Of a DNA stretch of 64,000 nt, positions 47,161 to 56,529 are shown piece by piece. Numbering within the stretch: position 1 is the stretch's first letter; each line of letters opens with the position of its first letter. The notes beneath the pieces were generated by a model. It searched no databases and had not been told where the DNA came from. It worked only from the letters and a program-made list of their open reading frames with translations. Source of the DNA: Sporosarcina obsidiansis (GTDB lineage Bacteria; Bacillota; Bacilli; Bacillales_A; Planococcaceae). Location: assembly GCF_009651005.1 (NCBI RefSeq), contig NZ_WHVW01000015.1, forward strand, positions 1 to 64,000. Reading direction: 5' to 3'. The position numbers and the translations under genes are program-made.

Positions 47161-49107
47161 TTAATAGTTAACTTCTATTTTAGGATCTTCCCATTTAGCG
47201 TTTTCATTGAGAGCAGGAAGATCTATCTCTCCATCTACAAAAGACGCCCCACATGTAGTTTCCCATTCTGCTTTTTCCAAGTGTTTAATATTCGATTTTG
47301 TTGCATATTTTTTATCAAGAACATATACAGCGCTATTTCCTTCAGTAGATAAATGGTTAGCTTGATATTCACCGCCAACACAAATCATAGAATTGCTTTT
47401 CAAATAAATATTTTCAGCTTGAAAGTCTTTGTATGCAACAATTTTAAGATTCGAGTTATCCTGGATATTCTTTGTTTGAAATTTTTCTTTACTATGAATT
47501 TCAATACCTTTATTTCCGTAAATAACGCCATTAGTCTCAAATTCACCATTTGTTAAAATCAATAGATCATGGTTATCTTGAATTTTATCATCTATCTGAA
47601 ATTTATCATTACTAAATATCTTTATAGTTTTATTCCCGTATAGTCTTTTCGCTTGAAAACTACTGTTAGTTTGGATTTCCATATTAATATTATCTTGAAT
47701 ATGTTCTTTTGCTTGAAATTTACCAATTGAATTTAGTACAATTTTTTCCTTGTTTCCAATAATTATATTAGCTTGAAATTCACCAAATGTATCTATAGAG
47801 ACATTTGTATTATATTGAAGATTTCCTGATTGAAACCCATCCTTTGATTTGATTGTAAGTCCACTATTATTTTGTTCAATCAATCCTGATTGAAACTTGC
47901 CACTAGTTTGGATATTCGTTGTTCCATTCGAGATAATTTGTCCTGACTCAAACCCTTCAGAAGCTTCGATATCTAGACTGAACTTATTTCCTTCTATTGA
48001 ACCAGATTGAAACTCTCCATTGGTTAATATATTCACTCTTTCATTTCTGGCAATAATGCCTGATTGAAATTTATCAGAAGATTGAATTATCAACGTTCCA
48101 TCATTTTCTGAAATTTGCCCATCTACTTGAAATCCACCATTAGTTTTAATATTCACGTTTGCATTATTATATAAATTTTCTTTCACTTGAACTTTTCGTT
48201 GAGCGGATATTTTTAACGATTGTGTATTGTCTTGAATTTTTCCGGTTTCCACTCTACTATTAGATGAAATATTCATATTATCATTTCCAAAAATCCCTTT
48301 TGTTGAGACTCCACCTTCTGCACTGATAGTAACTGACCCCTTATTACTTTGAAATTGGCCAAGTTGAACATTTTCTTTTCTATTTATATTTATATTCGAT
48401 TTATTGCTGAAATTTTCGTCTTGCTGATAGTTAGATTCATTGGTTATATTTATAGCGGAAATTTTTTCCACTTGTTGTTCTATTAATTTATATTTAGCAA
48501 ATGGAGCAAACAGCTCCCCAGATCCACCATCTCCATCACTAGATTCTCCATCTTCGAGTGAACTTATCAATTCAGGAACTTCAAATAACAATGTAAGGTC
48601 TAGTTCCGCCACTTTACCATCTTTGTAATCACCGATAACATCACCCTTTATTATAATGACATTATTTGAATCACAAAGATTTGCAGGCTCGCAAACAGCA
48701 AAATTCTGTCCTTTTCCACTGAAATAAGTATTAGAAGGAGAAGCTGTACTACTTTCTTCTTTTAATTTAATCACAATTTTTTCACGTATCACTTTTTCAT
48801 AATCTCTAGCAGTCTCTACTGGATCGCCTTTATAATCTTTATTTGTTACTTCATTCTTATAATTTGTTACTTCTTCATTCCAAATTACATCTCTCACTTC
48901 ATAAAACTTATTTGTGAATTTATTCTTATAATAATCTACACCCATCTCTGCAGCTACATAAGATAGATGATTAACATTTACAACATTCTCTTGTTTTGCA
49001 TTACTAAGCGAACCTCGCATAAATACAGCGGTGATTGTCATAATAAAAACGATTAAAAATAAAACTATAACTAGTGCATACCCCTGTTCTTCACCTACTT
49101 TTTTCAT
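47161..49107 (-). CDS. PilX-like pilus protein with about 18 beta-solenoid repeats
   Basis: 648 residues. The N-terminus EEQGYALVIVLFLIVFIMTI resembles PilX_N: pilin-like helix without Glu+5. After a domain with CEPANLCDSNN (possible disulphide), residues from about 235 to 600 hold about 18 repeats of 19-21 residues around (E/K/G)FQ(S/A)xxIxxNxxxxIxTxG. Alternating hydrophobic and Asn/Gly positions predict a right-handed beta-helix of the bactofilin/polymer-forming type. It probably sits at the pilus tip or acts as an adhesin. AT-rich relative to neighbours. ATG 49107, after AAGGCGGTG, is chosen over GTG 49116. Confidence 0.8.
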   Translation of the reverse strand: MKKVGEEQGYALVIVLFLIVFIMTITAVFMRGSLSNAKQENVVNVNHLSYVAAEMGVDYYKNKFTNKFYEVRDVIWNEEVTNYKNEVTNKDYKGDPVETARDYEKVIREKIVIKLKEESSTASPSNTYFSGKGQNFAVCEPANLCDSNNVIIIKGDVIGDYKDGKVAELDLTLLFEVPELISSLEDGESSDGDGGSGELFAPFAKYKLIEQQVEKISAINITNESNYQQDENFSNKSNININRKENVQLGQFQSNKGSVTISAEGGVSTKGIFGNDNMNISSNSRVETGKIQDNTQSLKISAQRKVQVKENLYNNANVNIKTNGGFQVDGQISENDGTLIIQSSDKFQSGIIARNERVNILTNGEFQSGSIEGNKFSLDIEASEGFESGQIISNGTTNIQTSGKFQSGLIEQNNSGLTIKSKDGFQSGNLQYNTNVSIDTFGEFQANIIIGNKEKIVLNSIGKFQAKEHIQDNINMEIQTNSSFQAKRLYGNKTIKIFSNDKFQIDDKIQDNHDLLILTNGEFETNGVIYGNKGIEIHSKEKFQTKNIQDNSNLKIVAYKDFQAENIYLKSNSMICVGGEYQANHLSTEGNSAVYVLDKKYATKSNIKHLEKAEWETTCGASFVDGEIDLPALNENAKWEDPKIEVNY

Positions 49108-49150
49108 CAAAAACACCGCCTTTTTAAGTGTTGTGACAAATACTTATCAG

Positions 49151-49618
49151 TTAATTTGTTCCATCTTCAGTTATATATCTAGATATAACAGTACTAACTT
49201 CAACGTGCCTTTTCCTATTTCGTTCTGAATTGAGAGTGTCAGTTAGTATTAAATTATTTATTCTTAAATCATCTTTTGCCGGCGTTACTATCTCAGTAAT
49301 TTCTGGACCATATTCATATCCCTGACTAATAACCCCAATGTATTCAGGAAGATTTTCTAGTTTATCATTTTTGCACTCACTAACTTCTATAGCATTTTTT
49401 GTAATAGCTATTGTATAAGAATCGCATTTTCTATGAATTCTTTGAAGCTCTGCAATTATATAATTAGATTCTTGTTGTAAATGGAGAGTTGAATTTTCTG
49501 CTATGTTAAATTTAGTAGATATCAAAATAGCAGACCAAATAATTCCAGAAATCAAGGATAGTAAAACGAGTGTAGCTAAAACTTCTATTAATGTCATTCC
49601 ACCCTCATTATTTTTCAT
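49151..49618 (-). CDS. Minor prepilin (PilW-like)
   Basis: 155 residues. Class III signal NNEGGMTLIEVLATLVLLS, with Glu+5 in the helix, followed by an alpha/beta domain with cysteines in HRKCDSYT and VSECKND. Minor pilins of this kind prime fibre assembly and sit at the tip. It is 15 bp after the preceding prepilin gene and 43 bp before the PilX-like gene. Confidence 0.85.
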   Translation of the reverse strand: MKNNEGGMTLIEVLATLVLLSLISGIIWSAILISTKFNIAENSTLHLQQESNYIIAELQRIHRKCDSYTIAITKNAIEVSECKNDKLENLPEYIGVISQGYEYGPEITEIVTPAKDDLRINNLILTDTLNSERNRKRHVEVSTVISRYITEDGTN

Positions 49619-49632
49619 AGTCGGCCTCCTCG

Positions 49633-50043
49633 TTACTCACTTACCAGATATCCGAAAGTTTCACTTATTAATTTCCCGTCTTTTTTTACACTAATTTGAA
49701 TCTTATTTAATGCTACAGATTTATCAGAAGAGTTTTTATTCAAATCAGGTGTTTCTGTATATTCCACTTCACATTCATACTGATTTTTCTCCCCTATTGA
49801 ATATTTATACAAATTAGCAGTACCTTCAACCTTATTTTCTTCTGATAATTTAGATGAATCTTTTTTAATTTCTTGCAATTCTTTTTTAGCTAAGTTCATT
49901 GAAACTAACTTCGTCTCTGTCTTATTATTAAAATTATTCATCTGAGGAAAAATTGTCATGAAGCTGATAAATACAATACCAAGAATCACAAGTGCCGCCA
50001 AAATCTCGACCAGCGTCATACCATTTTCATTGTTCGCTCTCAT
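49633..50043 (-). CDS. Minor prepilin (PilV-like)
   Basis: 136 residues with NENGMTLVEILAALVILGIVF, a class III signal with Glu+5. The Lys/Glu-rich domain is short. First pilus gene after folC in transcription order; with the next two genes it makes a PilV-PilW-PilX-like tip set. AT-rich codon use, as in the PilX-like gene. Confidence 0.85.
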   Translation of the reverse strand: MRANNENGMTLVEILAALVILGIVFISFMTIFPQMNNFNNKTETKLVSMNLAKKELQEIKKDSSKLSEENKVEGTANLYKYSIGEKNQYECEVEYTETPDLNKNSSDKSVALNKIQISVKKDGKLISETFGYLVSE

Positions 50044-50153
50044 GATTCTCCACCTTCCTCAATAACTTTTCCTATCATGCTATCCTACGATACGACCTAA
50101 AACTAAATACCTTGTTTGTCTTATTATACAAAATATATCGTTCGCTATTAAGC

Positions 50154-51365
50154 CTATTGTCTCATTAAACTACTCAACAAGTAAAGTGACCCTACAACAA
50201 ATTTTTTGTATTTTTCGGTACTTTTAAGGTCTATTTCTTCCATTGAAACAATTTTGTTGTGTGAAATCGGACAAACCGCCTGCAAATCCTCCGCTCTCGC
50301 TGCCTGAGGATGTGGAAAATCAACAAACGTAAAGCTATTTGCTACAAGCGCCAAAATTTTCAAGGTTTCCGCATAATCTTTCGTATTCAACATTCCCACT
50401 ACCCAATCCACTGTCTCCCCCGGAAACTCTTCTTCTATCGTCCGAACTAACATACGAGCAGCAGCTGGATTATGAGCACCATCGATATAGACTTTGTCAT
50501 TGATTTTTTGAAATCGGAATGGCAGCTGAACGTTTGCAATTGCTTTTGCAACTAATTCTTGCTCCAATGAAATACCTGCTTGCAACAAGGCTTCCAAAGC
50601 AACCGCATGATTGATAGCTTGGTGAGGTCCTTTCATTTTTCGTGATGGTAGTTCAAAGGTTGCTATTCCTTTAAAATATACGTTTCTATTTAATCCCATA
50701 ACAAAGTCTCTTCCATATTCAACTAAACGACTTCTATTGCGTTGGGCTGTTTCTTCCACAACTGCTTCTGCTTCATTCGGTAAATCCCCAATAATCACGG
50801 GAGTTCCGGGTTTTATAATCCCCGCTTTGTGTTCCGTAATTTCTTGAATGGTATGACCTAGGAACCCTGTATGGTCAAGTGCAATTGAAGTAATAACAGA
50901 CACTAATGGTCTCACGACGTTAGTACTGTCCAACTTGCCGCCCATTCCGGCTTCAATTAAACAATAGTCAGGAGCAACTTTTCGAAACGCTAACAACGCA
51001 GCCACTGTCAATAATTCAAAGTCTGTTAATGTTCCGCTCAAGCCAGCTGTTTTCATCTCCATAAAAATGGACGCCAAGAGATCTTGTGAAATAGGGGATC
51101 CATTTAGTCGTATTTGGTCATGTATATCATAGATTGCTGGCGATGAAAACACACCTGTCGTATACCCATGCGCCCGCAAAACTGCTTCCATCACCGCAAT
51201 TGTCGAACCTTTCCCGTTCGTTCCAGCGACATGAATGATCTGCAAGTCTTTTTCTGGATGTCCCACTTTCGCAAGCGCTACTCTCACCGCGTCCAGTCCT
51301 AGTTTAATCGAATCATCGCTCTCTAGTTCAAATTGTTTTTTATATTCATCAAGTTTTGGAATCAA
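50154..51365 (-). CDS. folC: Folylpolyglutamate synthase / dihydrofolate synthase
   Basis: Adds glutamate to dihydropteroate and tetrahydrofolate. Mur-ligase fold: P-loop VAGTNGKGST (about 46-55), Mg-binding EAGMGGKLDSTNV and DGAHNPAA. 403 residues. Starts with TTG at 51365, 7 nt after AGGAGG. It heads the pilus cluster; in B. subtilis folC and comC are neighbours, so the pilus genes occupy the interval between them. Confidence 0.96.
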   Translation of the reverse strand: MIPKLDEYKKQFELESDDSIKLGLDAVRVALAKVGHPEKDLQIIHVAGTNGKGSTIAVMEAVLRAHGYTTGVFSSPAIYDIHDQIRLNGSPISQDLLASIFMEMKTAGLSGTLTDFELLTVAALLAFRKVAPDYCLIEAGMGGKLDSTNVVRPLVSVITSIALDHTGFLGHTIQEITEHKAGIIKPGTPVIIGDLPNEAEAVVEETAQRNRSRLVEYGRDFVMGLNRNVYFKGIATFELPSRKMKGPHQAINHAVALEALLQAGISLEQELVAKAIANVQLPFRFQKINDKVYIDGAHNPAAARMLVRTIEEEFPGETVDWVVGMLNTKDYAETLKILALVANSFTFVDFPHPQAARAEDLQAVCPISHNKIVSMEEIDLKSTEKYKKFVVGSLYLLSSLMRQ

Positions 51366-51402
51366 AGAAATTCCTCCTGTGCTAAAATTACTGTATGAAC
51401 CT

Positions 51403-51408
51403 ATTATA
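51403..51408 (-). promoter_or_regulatory. Candidate -10 of the folC promoter
   Basis: TATAAT on the minus strand, with a weak TTCAAT 17 bp upstream; it lies in the divergent gap between folC and the ATP-grasp gene. Confidence 0.4.
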
Positions 51409-51426
51409 TCAAAGGTGGCGTGAGGA

Positions 51427-52293
51427 TTGAAAAGTTGTTGGGTGATATATAACGGGAGTCTGATAAGTGATAAATTTGCTGATCAAGCTCGTCTCGTTCA
51501 AGAAGCCGCAGAGCGTGCAGGAGTGAAAGCAAACATACTGAAAAACTACGAAGTTCAAATGAATTTGCAAGAACGAATACAAGATCAACCTGATTTTGTC
51601 GTGTTTCTTGATAAAGATACATTGCTCGCTAGTTTTCTAAAGCAAGCAGGAATACCTGTCTTTAATGATCCAGACGTAATCGAAACATGTGACAATAAAG
51701 CAAAACAATATTTAGAACTTGCGAAACATGGAATACCGATGCCGAAGACGATTATTGCGCCGAAAGTCTATGCAAACTTTACAATTCGCGATAGTGGATA
51801 CTATGAACAAGTTTTATCCACACTTGGTTTGCCATTAATTATTAAAGAAGGTCATGGTTCGTTTGGTATGAAGGTATACTTGATCGAGTCTGAAGAGTGT
51901 TTCTATGAAAAAGTCGATGAATTGCGTGGAGTGGATTATGTATTCCAAGAGTTCATTGAATCTAGTAGAGGTCGAGATTTGCGTGTCAATATCGTGGGTG
52001 ATCAGGTGGTTGCCGCCATGTACCGCCATTCACATACCGATTTCCGGGCGAATATTACGAATGGAGGCGTTGCGGAAGTCGTGGAACTGACAATTGAGCA
52101 AAAGTCCCTAGCATTGCGTGCTGCTCAGGCAGTAGGTGCGGAATTTGCAGGTGTTGATCTGCTGTTTGGAGTGAATGAAGAGCCGCTCGTCTGTGAAGTA
52201 AATGGTGCAGCTCATATTCGCAATTTATTGAACGTTACAGGCATTAATGTTGCAGATGCGATGATCTCCTACATATTGAGGAAGCTTGGATGA
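51427..52293 (+). CDS. RimK-type ATP-grasp ligase (first of a pair)
   Basis: 288 residues with the ATP-grasp core: LGLPLIIKEGHGSFGMKVYLIES (phosphate-binding loop and Lys), VFQEFIESSRGRDLRVNIVGDQVVAAMYR, and the Mg-binding FAGVDLLFG...LVCEVNGAA. It resembles RimK/LysX-type enzymes that ligate an amino acid to a carboxylate. Substrate unknown. TTG 51427 is chosen, 8 nt after AAAGGTGG. It overlaps the second ligase by 4 bp (ATGA), so the two are translationally coupled. Confidence 0.85.
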   Translation: MKSCWVIYNGSLISDKFADQARLVQEAAERAGVKANILKNYEVQMNLQERIQDQPDFVVFLDKDTLLASFLKQAGIPVFNDPDVIETCDNKAKQYLELAKHGIPMPKTIIAPKVYANFTIRDSGYYEQVLSTLGLPLIIKEGHGSFGMKVYLIESEECFYEKVDELRGVDYVFQEFIESSRGRDLRVNIVGDQVVAAMYRHSHTDFRANITNGGVAEVVELTIEQKSLALRAAQAVGAEFAGVDLLFGVNEEPLVCEVNGAAHIRNLLNVTGINVADAMISYILRKLG

Positions 52294-53072
52294 AAGGTGC
52301 CGTCTATTATAACGCGATGGAAGCGGAACGAAACCAAACATTTATTGAGGATTTGCAGAAAGAATCAGAACAAATCGGGATTCAGTTGGTACTGATCACC
52401 GAACCACCAACTGATTCATTCGATTTTATTTTATTCCGAGACCGCAATCCTAAATTGGCAAACGAGCTAGAGCAGACTGGCTATCACCTGTTTAACCGGT
52501 CTGCAGTCCAAGAGATCGCCAATGATAAAATGCGAACATTTGAATTAGCTTCTTTGCTTGGAATTCCCACGGTTCCTACTTATCGTCTCGATCAACAATT
52601 GCCCGAATTACCTCTCGTACTGAAAACACGGGGAGGTTATGGAGGAAAAGAAGTTTTCTTATGTCATACTCATAAAGAGGTTGACGAAGTACTACGTGGC
52701 TATGAACGAAAAGAACTCATTGCTCAGCCATTTATTGAGGCTGAGGCACAAGACGTCCGTGTGTTTATGCTTGGCGAAAATGTGGTAGGTGCAGTAAAGC
52801 GTACTGGATCGAATTCCTTTAAATCAAACTTTACGTTAGGTGGATCAGTAGAGAAATACGTGCTGGACGAAACTCAAACGAAACAAGTACAAACAATCGC
52901 TCAGGCAATCCACAGTGATTATATCGGTATCGATTTCTTACTCCCTACTAAAGGCAGCTGGTTACTCAATGAAATTGAGGACCCCGTTGGTGCTAGATCA
53001 CTGTATGTAACACATGATTTTTCAGTAGCCGAAAAATTGATGTGTTATGTAAAAGAACGATTGGAAAAGTAA
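52290..53072 (+). CDS. RimK-type ATP-grasp ligase (second of a pair)
   Basis: 260 residues, shorter N-lobe. ATP-grasp segments: LPLVLKTRGGYGGKEVFLC, LIAQPFIEAEAQDVRVFMLGENVVGAVKR, and YIGIDFLLPTKGSWLLNEIEDPVGARSL, where the usual E-x-N reads EIED, so one metal ligand may differ. It is a distant paralogue of the gene it overlaps. The pair could add two residues in turn to one product or form a heteromer. Confidence 0.82.
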   Translation: MKGAVYYNAMEAERNQTFIEDLQKESEQIGIQLVLITEPPTDSFDFILFRDRNPKLANELEQTGYHLFNRSAVQEIANDKMRTFELASLLGIPTVPTYRLDQQLPELPLVLKTRGGYGGKEVFLCHTHKEVDEVLRGYERKELIAQPFIEAEAQDVRVFMLGENVVGAVKRTGSNSFKSNFTLGGSVEKYVLDETQTKQVQTIAQAIHSDYIGIDFLLPTKGSWLLNEIEDPVGARSLYVTHDFSVAEKLMCYVKERLEK

Positions 53073-53104
53073 CAAGCGAAGTCTTATTCTTAAACCGAGA
53101 AGGC

Positions 53105-53230
53105 TTTGGAGCGGTTCTACGGAGGTTTCGCTCGGTACATTTAAGGTTTGGAGCGGTTCAGCTCGACTTTAGCTCGGTACGCGCAAGGTTTAGAGCGCTT
53201 CCGCAGAGGTTTTGCTCGGTCTAGTCGTCT
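53105..53230 (+). repeat. Exact 21-bp-period diverged repeat array (locus D, 6 units)
   Basis: Six 21-bp units start at 53105, 53126, 53147, 53168, 53189 and 53210 with no indel. The first 11 bases are TTTGGAGCGGT, TTTCGCTCGGT, TTTGGAGCGGT, TTTAGCTCGGT, TTTAGAGCGCT and TTTTGCTCGGT, so GAGC and GCTC cores alternate strictly. A decayed seventh unit may follow at 53231. It lies 32 bp after the ligase stop, before the valS terminator. Confidence 0.9.
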
Positions 53231-53284
53231 TTTGGCTTGCCACAGATCATATATAAGTCTTTGATAGAAAATATTCTTCCTAAA

Positions 53285-53332
53285 CAAAAAAACATCCGGC
53301 TGTAGATAAAATACTCACCGGATGTTTTCCCT
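53285..53332. terminator. Bidirectional terminator between the ligase pair and valS
   Basis: AAAACATCCGG (53286-53296) and CCGGATGTTTT form the stem around an 18-nt loop, with A- and T-rich flanks on both sides. It suits both convergent transcripts. Confidence 0.75.
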
Positions 53333-53338
53333 CAATTA

Positions 53339-55984
53339 TTAAATTTCCTTCAGTTCCACAATACGTCGCTCAACCGCCGCACGCTTCTCCAAATAATCCT
53401 GCTCTTTTGCACGTTCTTCCTCTACAACTGCCGCAGGCGCTTTCGCAGTAAAGCGTTCATTGGATAATTTCCCTTGAACTCGTTTCACTTCGCCTTCCCA
53501 CTTCGCAAGCTCTTTCGTTAAACGAGCAATTTCTTCATCAATATCGATTAATCCTTCAAGTGGCAAGAACAGTTCTGCACCTGTCACTACAGCCGACATC
53601 GTCTTACCTGGTGCATTTACTTGTACGCCAATCGTTAACGTTTCCGGATTACAGAAGCGCTCAATATATTGGCGGTTCGCTTCAAGTACAGCCACTGTTG
53701 CTTCATCTTTTGCGGAAATATACAAGTCGACTTTGCGGCTCATCGGTGTATTCACTTCCGCACGGATATTCCGTACTGCGTGAATGATGTCCATTAACAG
53801 CTTCATATGCGTCGCACGTGATGCGTCAGAAAGAGCTGCGTCCACTACCGGCCATTTCGCAACGGTAATCGACTCCCCTTCATGTGGAAGGTTCTGCCAG
53901 ATTTCTTCTGTGATAAACGGCATGAGTGGGTGCAATAGACGCATCGTATTGTCCAGGACATACGCAAGTACGGAACGAGTCGTCTTCTTCGCTACTTCGT
54001 CTTCGCCGTACAATGGCAATTTCGCCATCTCAATATACCAATCGCAGAAATCATCCCAAATGAAGTTATACAATGCGCGACCCATTTCTCCAAATTCGTA
54101 ACGATCGGCCAAGTTTGTAACTTGTTCAATCGTTTCATTCAGACGAGTTAGGATCCATGCATCCGCAACAGATTTCTCACCAGTTAAGTTGATTTCTTCA
54201 TAGGTCATACCATCCATATTCATCAACGCAAAACGAGAGGCATTCCAAATTTTATTGGCAAAGTTCCAGATGGCTTCGACTTTTTCCGTAGAATAACGCA
54301 AATCCTGACCTGGCGAAGAACCAGTCGCTAGGAAGTAACGCAATGCATCCGCACCATATTGGTCGATGACGTCCATCGGATCCACACCGTTACCAAGAGA
54401 TTTAGACATTTTTCGCCCGTCTTCCGCACGCACTAGACCATGGATCAAGACATCCTTAAATGGCTGCTCTTCGGTAAATTCGAGTGCTTGGAAAATCATG
54501 CGGGACACCCAAAAGAAGATAATATCATATCCTGTAACAAGGGTATCGTTCGGATAGTACTTCTTGAACTCTTCGCTGTTTACGTCCGGCCAACCCATTG
54601 TCGAGAACGGCCACAGTGCTGATGAGAACCATGTGTCGAGTACGTCGTTGTCCTGCGTCCAGTTTTCTTCATCTGCTGGAGCTTCTTGGCCGACATAGAT
54701 TTCACCCGTAGTATTATGGTACCAAGCTGGAATGCGGTGTCCCCACCAAAGTTGACGAGAAATACACCAGTCGTGAATATTTTCCATCCAACCAAGATAT
54801 GTCTTTTCAAAACGTTCCGGAACAAAATGAACTTTTTCTTCTTCTTTCTTCTGCAAATTAATCGCTTCTTCAGCAAGTGGCTGCATCTTAACGAACCATT
54901 GTGTCGATAAATAAGGCTCAACAACGGCTCCACTTCGCTCAGAGTGACCAACGGAATGTGAATGTTCTTCAATTTCGAATAAAACACCCATTTCTTGCAG
55001 GTCTTTCACAATTTGCTTACGGCACTCGAAACGATCCATACCTTCATACGTACCAGCCATCTTATTCATCGTACCGTCTTCGTTCATAACAAGTACACGT
55101 GGCAAGTTATGACGATTCCCTACTTCAAAGTCATTCGGATCATGAGCCGGTGTGATTTTCACTGCGCCACTACCGAAGTCCATTTCCACATAGTCATCTG
55201 CCACAATTGGAATTTCACGATCGACAATTGGCAATTTAACCATTTTCCCAATCAAATGTTGATACCGCTCATCATCAGGATGGACAGCAACCGCCGTATC
55301 GCCTAGCATCGTTTCCGGACGAGTGGTCGCAATTTCGATAGATCCTGTACCGTCTGTCAATGGGTAGCGCATATGATAGAATGCACCCTGAACGTCTTTA
55401 TGAATAACCTCAATATCGGATAACGCTGTTTTCGTGGCAGGGTCCCAGTTGATGATATACTCACCGCGATAAATCAAGCCTTTATTGTACAATTTAACGA
55501 ATACTTCACGGACCGCTTTAGATAGTCCTTCATCCAATGTAAAACGTTCACGTGAGTAATCAAGCGCAAGGCCAAGCTTCGCCCATTGAGCACGGATGTG
55601 GCTAGCATATTCTTCTTTCCACTTCCATGTTTCTTGTACAAATTTTTCACGCCCTAAATCGTAGCGCGTTACACCTTCTGACCGTAGCTTTTCTTCAACT
55701 TTCGCCTGTGTTGCAATACCAGCGTGGTCCATTCCTGGTAACCAAAGGGCGTCATATCCTTGCATACGCTTCATTCGAATGAGCATATCTTGTAACGTTG
55801 TATCCCAAGCGTGCCCCAAATGAAGTCGGCCCGTAACGTTGGGAGGCGGAATGACGATCGTATAGGGTTCTTTCTCGCTTTTCACATCCGCTTCGAAATA
55901 TTTCCCTTGCAACCACCAATCATAGCAGCCATTCTCAACGGCTTGTGGATCATATTTTGTCGGCATTGTTAGTTCATCTGTCAT
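53339..55984 (-). CDS. valS: Valyl-tRNA synthetase
   Basis: Charges tRNA(Val). 881 residues, class I: HIGH-type [13 protein letters not shown] (about 48-60), an editing CP1 domain ([12 protein letters not shown]), KMSKS ([11 protein letters not shown], about 524) and a C-terminal coiled-coil arm ([25 protein letters not shown]). The start [17 protein letters not shown] matches the family. Controlled by an upstream T-box. Confidence 0.97.
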   Translation of the reverse strand: MTDELTMPTKYDPQAVENGCYDWWLQGKYFEADVKSEKEPYTIVIPPPNVTGRLHLGHAWDTTLQDMLIRMKRMQGYDALWLPGMDHAGIATQAKVEEKLRSEGVTRYDLGREKFVQETWKWKEEYASHIRAQWAKLGLALDYSRERFTLDEGLSKAVREVFVKLYNKGLIYRGEYIINWDPATKTALSDIEVIHKDVQGAFYHMRYPLTDGTGSIEIATTRPETMLGDTAVAVHPDDERYQHLIGKMVKLPIVDREIPIVADDYVEMDFGSGAVKITPAHDPNDFEVGNRHNLPRVLVMNEDGTMNKMAGTYEGMDRFECRKQIVKDLQEMGVLFEIEEHSHSVGHSERSGAVVEPYLSTQWFVKMQPLAEEAINLQKKEEEKVHFVPERFEKTYLGWMENIHDWCISRQLWWGHRIPAWYHNTTGEIYVGQEAPADEENWTQDNDVLDTWFSSALWPFSTMGWPDVNSEEFKKYYPNDTLVTGYDIIFFWVSRMIFQALEFTEEQPFKDVLIHGLVRAEDGRKMSKSLGNGVDPMDVIDQYGADALRYFLATGSSPGQDLRYSTEKVEAIWNFANKIWNASRFALMNMDGMTYEEINLTGEKSVADAWILTRLNETIEQVTNLADRYEFGEMGRALYNFIWDDFCDWYIEMAKLPLYGEDEVAKKTTRSVLAYVLDNTMRLLHPLMPFITEEIWQNLPHEGESITVAKWPVVDAALSDASRATHMKLLMDIIHAVRNIRAEVNTPMSRKVDLYISAKDEATVAVLEANRQYIERFCNPETLTIGVQVNAPGKTMSAVVTGAELFLPLEGLIDIDEEIARLTKELAKWEGEVKRVQGKLSNERFTAKAPAAVVEEERAKEQDYLEKRAAVERRIVELKEI

Positions 55985-56266
55985 ATTAGTTCCTCCTTAA
56001 GGTAAAAAAAGGGATACAAAAAAGCCCATCCATCCCGGGTAAAGGACGAAGGAGCTCGTGGTACCACCTTTATTTATGAACGCTAAAAAGCATGCATCTT
56101 AATCTTTGTTAACGGTTCTCACCGGCTTCTGCTACTAGATTTCACAGAAACTGCTCATAGGGGACTTTCCATCTGCCGTTTTCAGGTACGTTCCAGCTAT
56201 CGTACCCTCTCTGGAGAAAACTCATCACATGTACTTTCCTATTCTTCGCATCTTTATCCTAATCAC
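55985..56266 (-). promoter_or_regulatory. T-box riboswitch leader of valS
   Basis: Minus strand: T-box core AAGGTGGTACCACG at 56057-56070 directly before the leader terminator, with about 200 nt of upstream structured leader. By position it should read tRNA(Val), but I did not pin down the specifier codon. Confidence 0.92.
56017..56055 (-). terminator. T-box-controlled terminator before valS
   Basis: Minus strand: GCTCCTTCGTCCTTTACCCG and its partner GGATGGATGGGC form an imperfect stem, followed by TTTTTTG. Confidence 0.82.
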
Positions 56267-56271
56267 CCATT

Positions 56272-56301
56272 ATTATATGGGAAGGTGGATAGGAACGTCA
56301 A
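56272..56301 (-). promoter_or_regulatory. Sigma-A-type promoter of the valS leader
   Basis: Minus strand: -35 TTGACG (56296-56301), 18-bp spacer, -10 TATAAT (56272-56277). Confidence 0.75.
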
Positions 56302-56337
56302 GTTTTACTTCAATGAACTAAGAAAGGATGGTGTATT

Positions 56338-56529
56338 TTGCGAAGAGGTTATAACCCCTACTTATTGCCCCCTTGGCTACGAAAGACAAGGTTTTATTGC
56401 AAAGGCTGTATATTTCCGCTCACAGTGTTTCAATTGATCCGCTTATTAATCGTTCCCACAACTGGCGACTTTTTATTATTCTGTCTCCTCGCTAGTCTGT
56501 CGTTCTGCTTCTATAAAAACATTATTTGA
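56338..56529 (+). CDS. Small hydrophobic protein, function unknown
   Basis: 63 residues from a TTG start at 56338, with AAAGGATGG upstream. Sequence begins MRRGYNPYLLPPWLRKTRFY, followed by CKGCIFPLTVFQLI and a second hydrophobic stretch LLFCLLASLSFCFY, so one or two membrane helices. The basic, Pro/Tyr-rich N-terminus and CKGC look like a genuine small protein, and I think similar short proteins occur in related genomes, but I cannot name one. Its 3' end overlaps the 3' end of the SpoVID-like gene by 54 bp on the other strand. Confidence 0.5.
   Translation: MRRGYNPYLLPPWLRKTRFYCKGCIFPLTVFQLIRLLIVPTTGDFLLFCLLASLSFCFYKNII

Noticed and set aside
47161..50043. Recent mobile-element insertion, suggested by AT-richness
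   Set aside because: No integrase, transposase, inverted repeats or att-like sites; the genes fit the pilus operon, so composition alone is weak evidence.
53042..53224. 60-residue ORF across repeat array D with a seven-residue periodicity (RFRSV, RFGAV)
   Set aside because: It starts inside the ligase gene in another frame without a ribosome site; the periodicity follows from the 21-bp DNA repeats.
54580..54987. 135-residue minus-strand ORF
   Set aside because: Alternative frame of valS.
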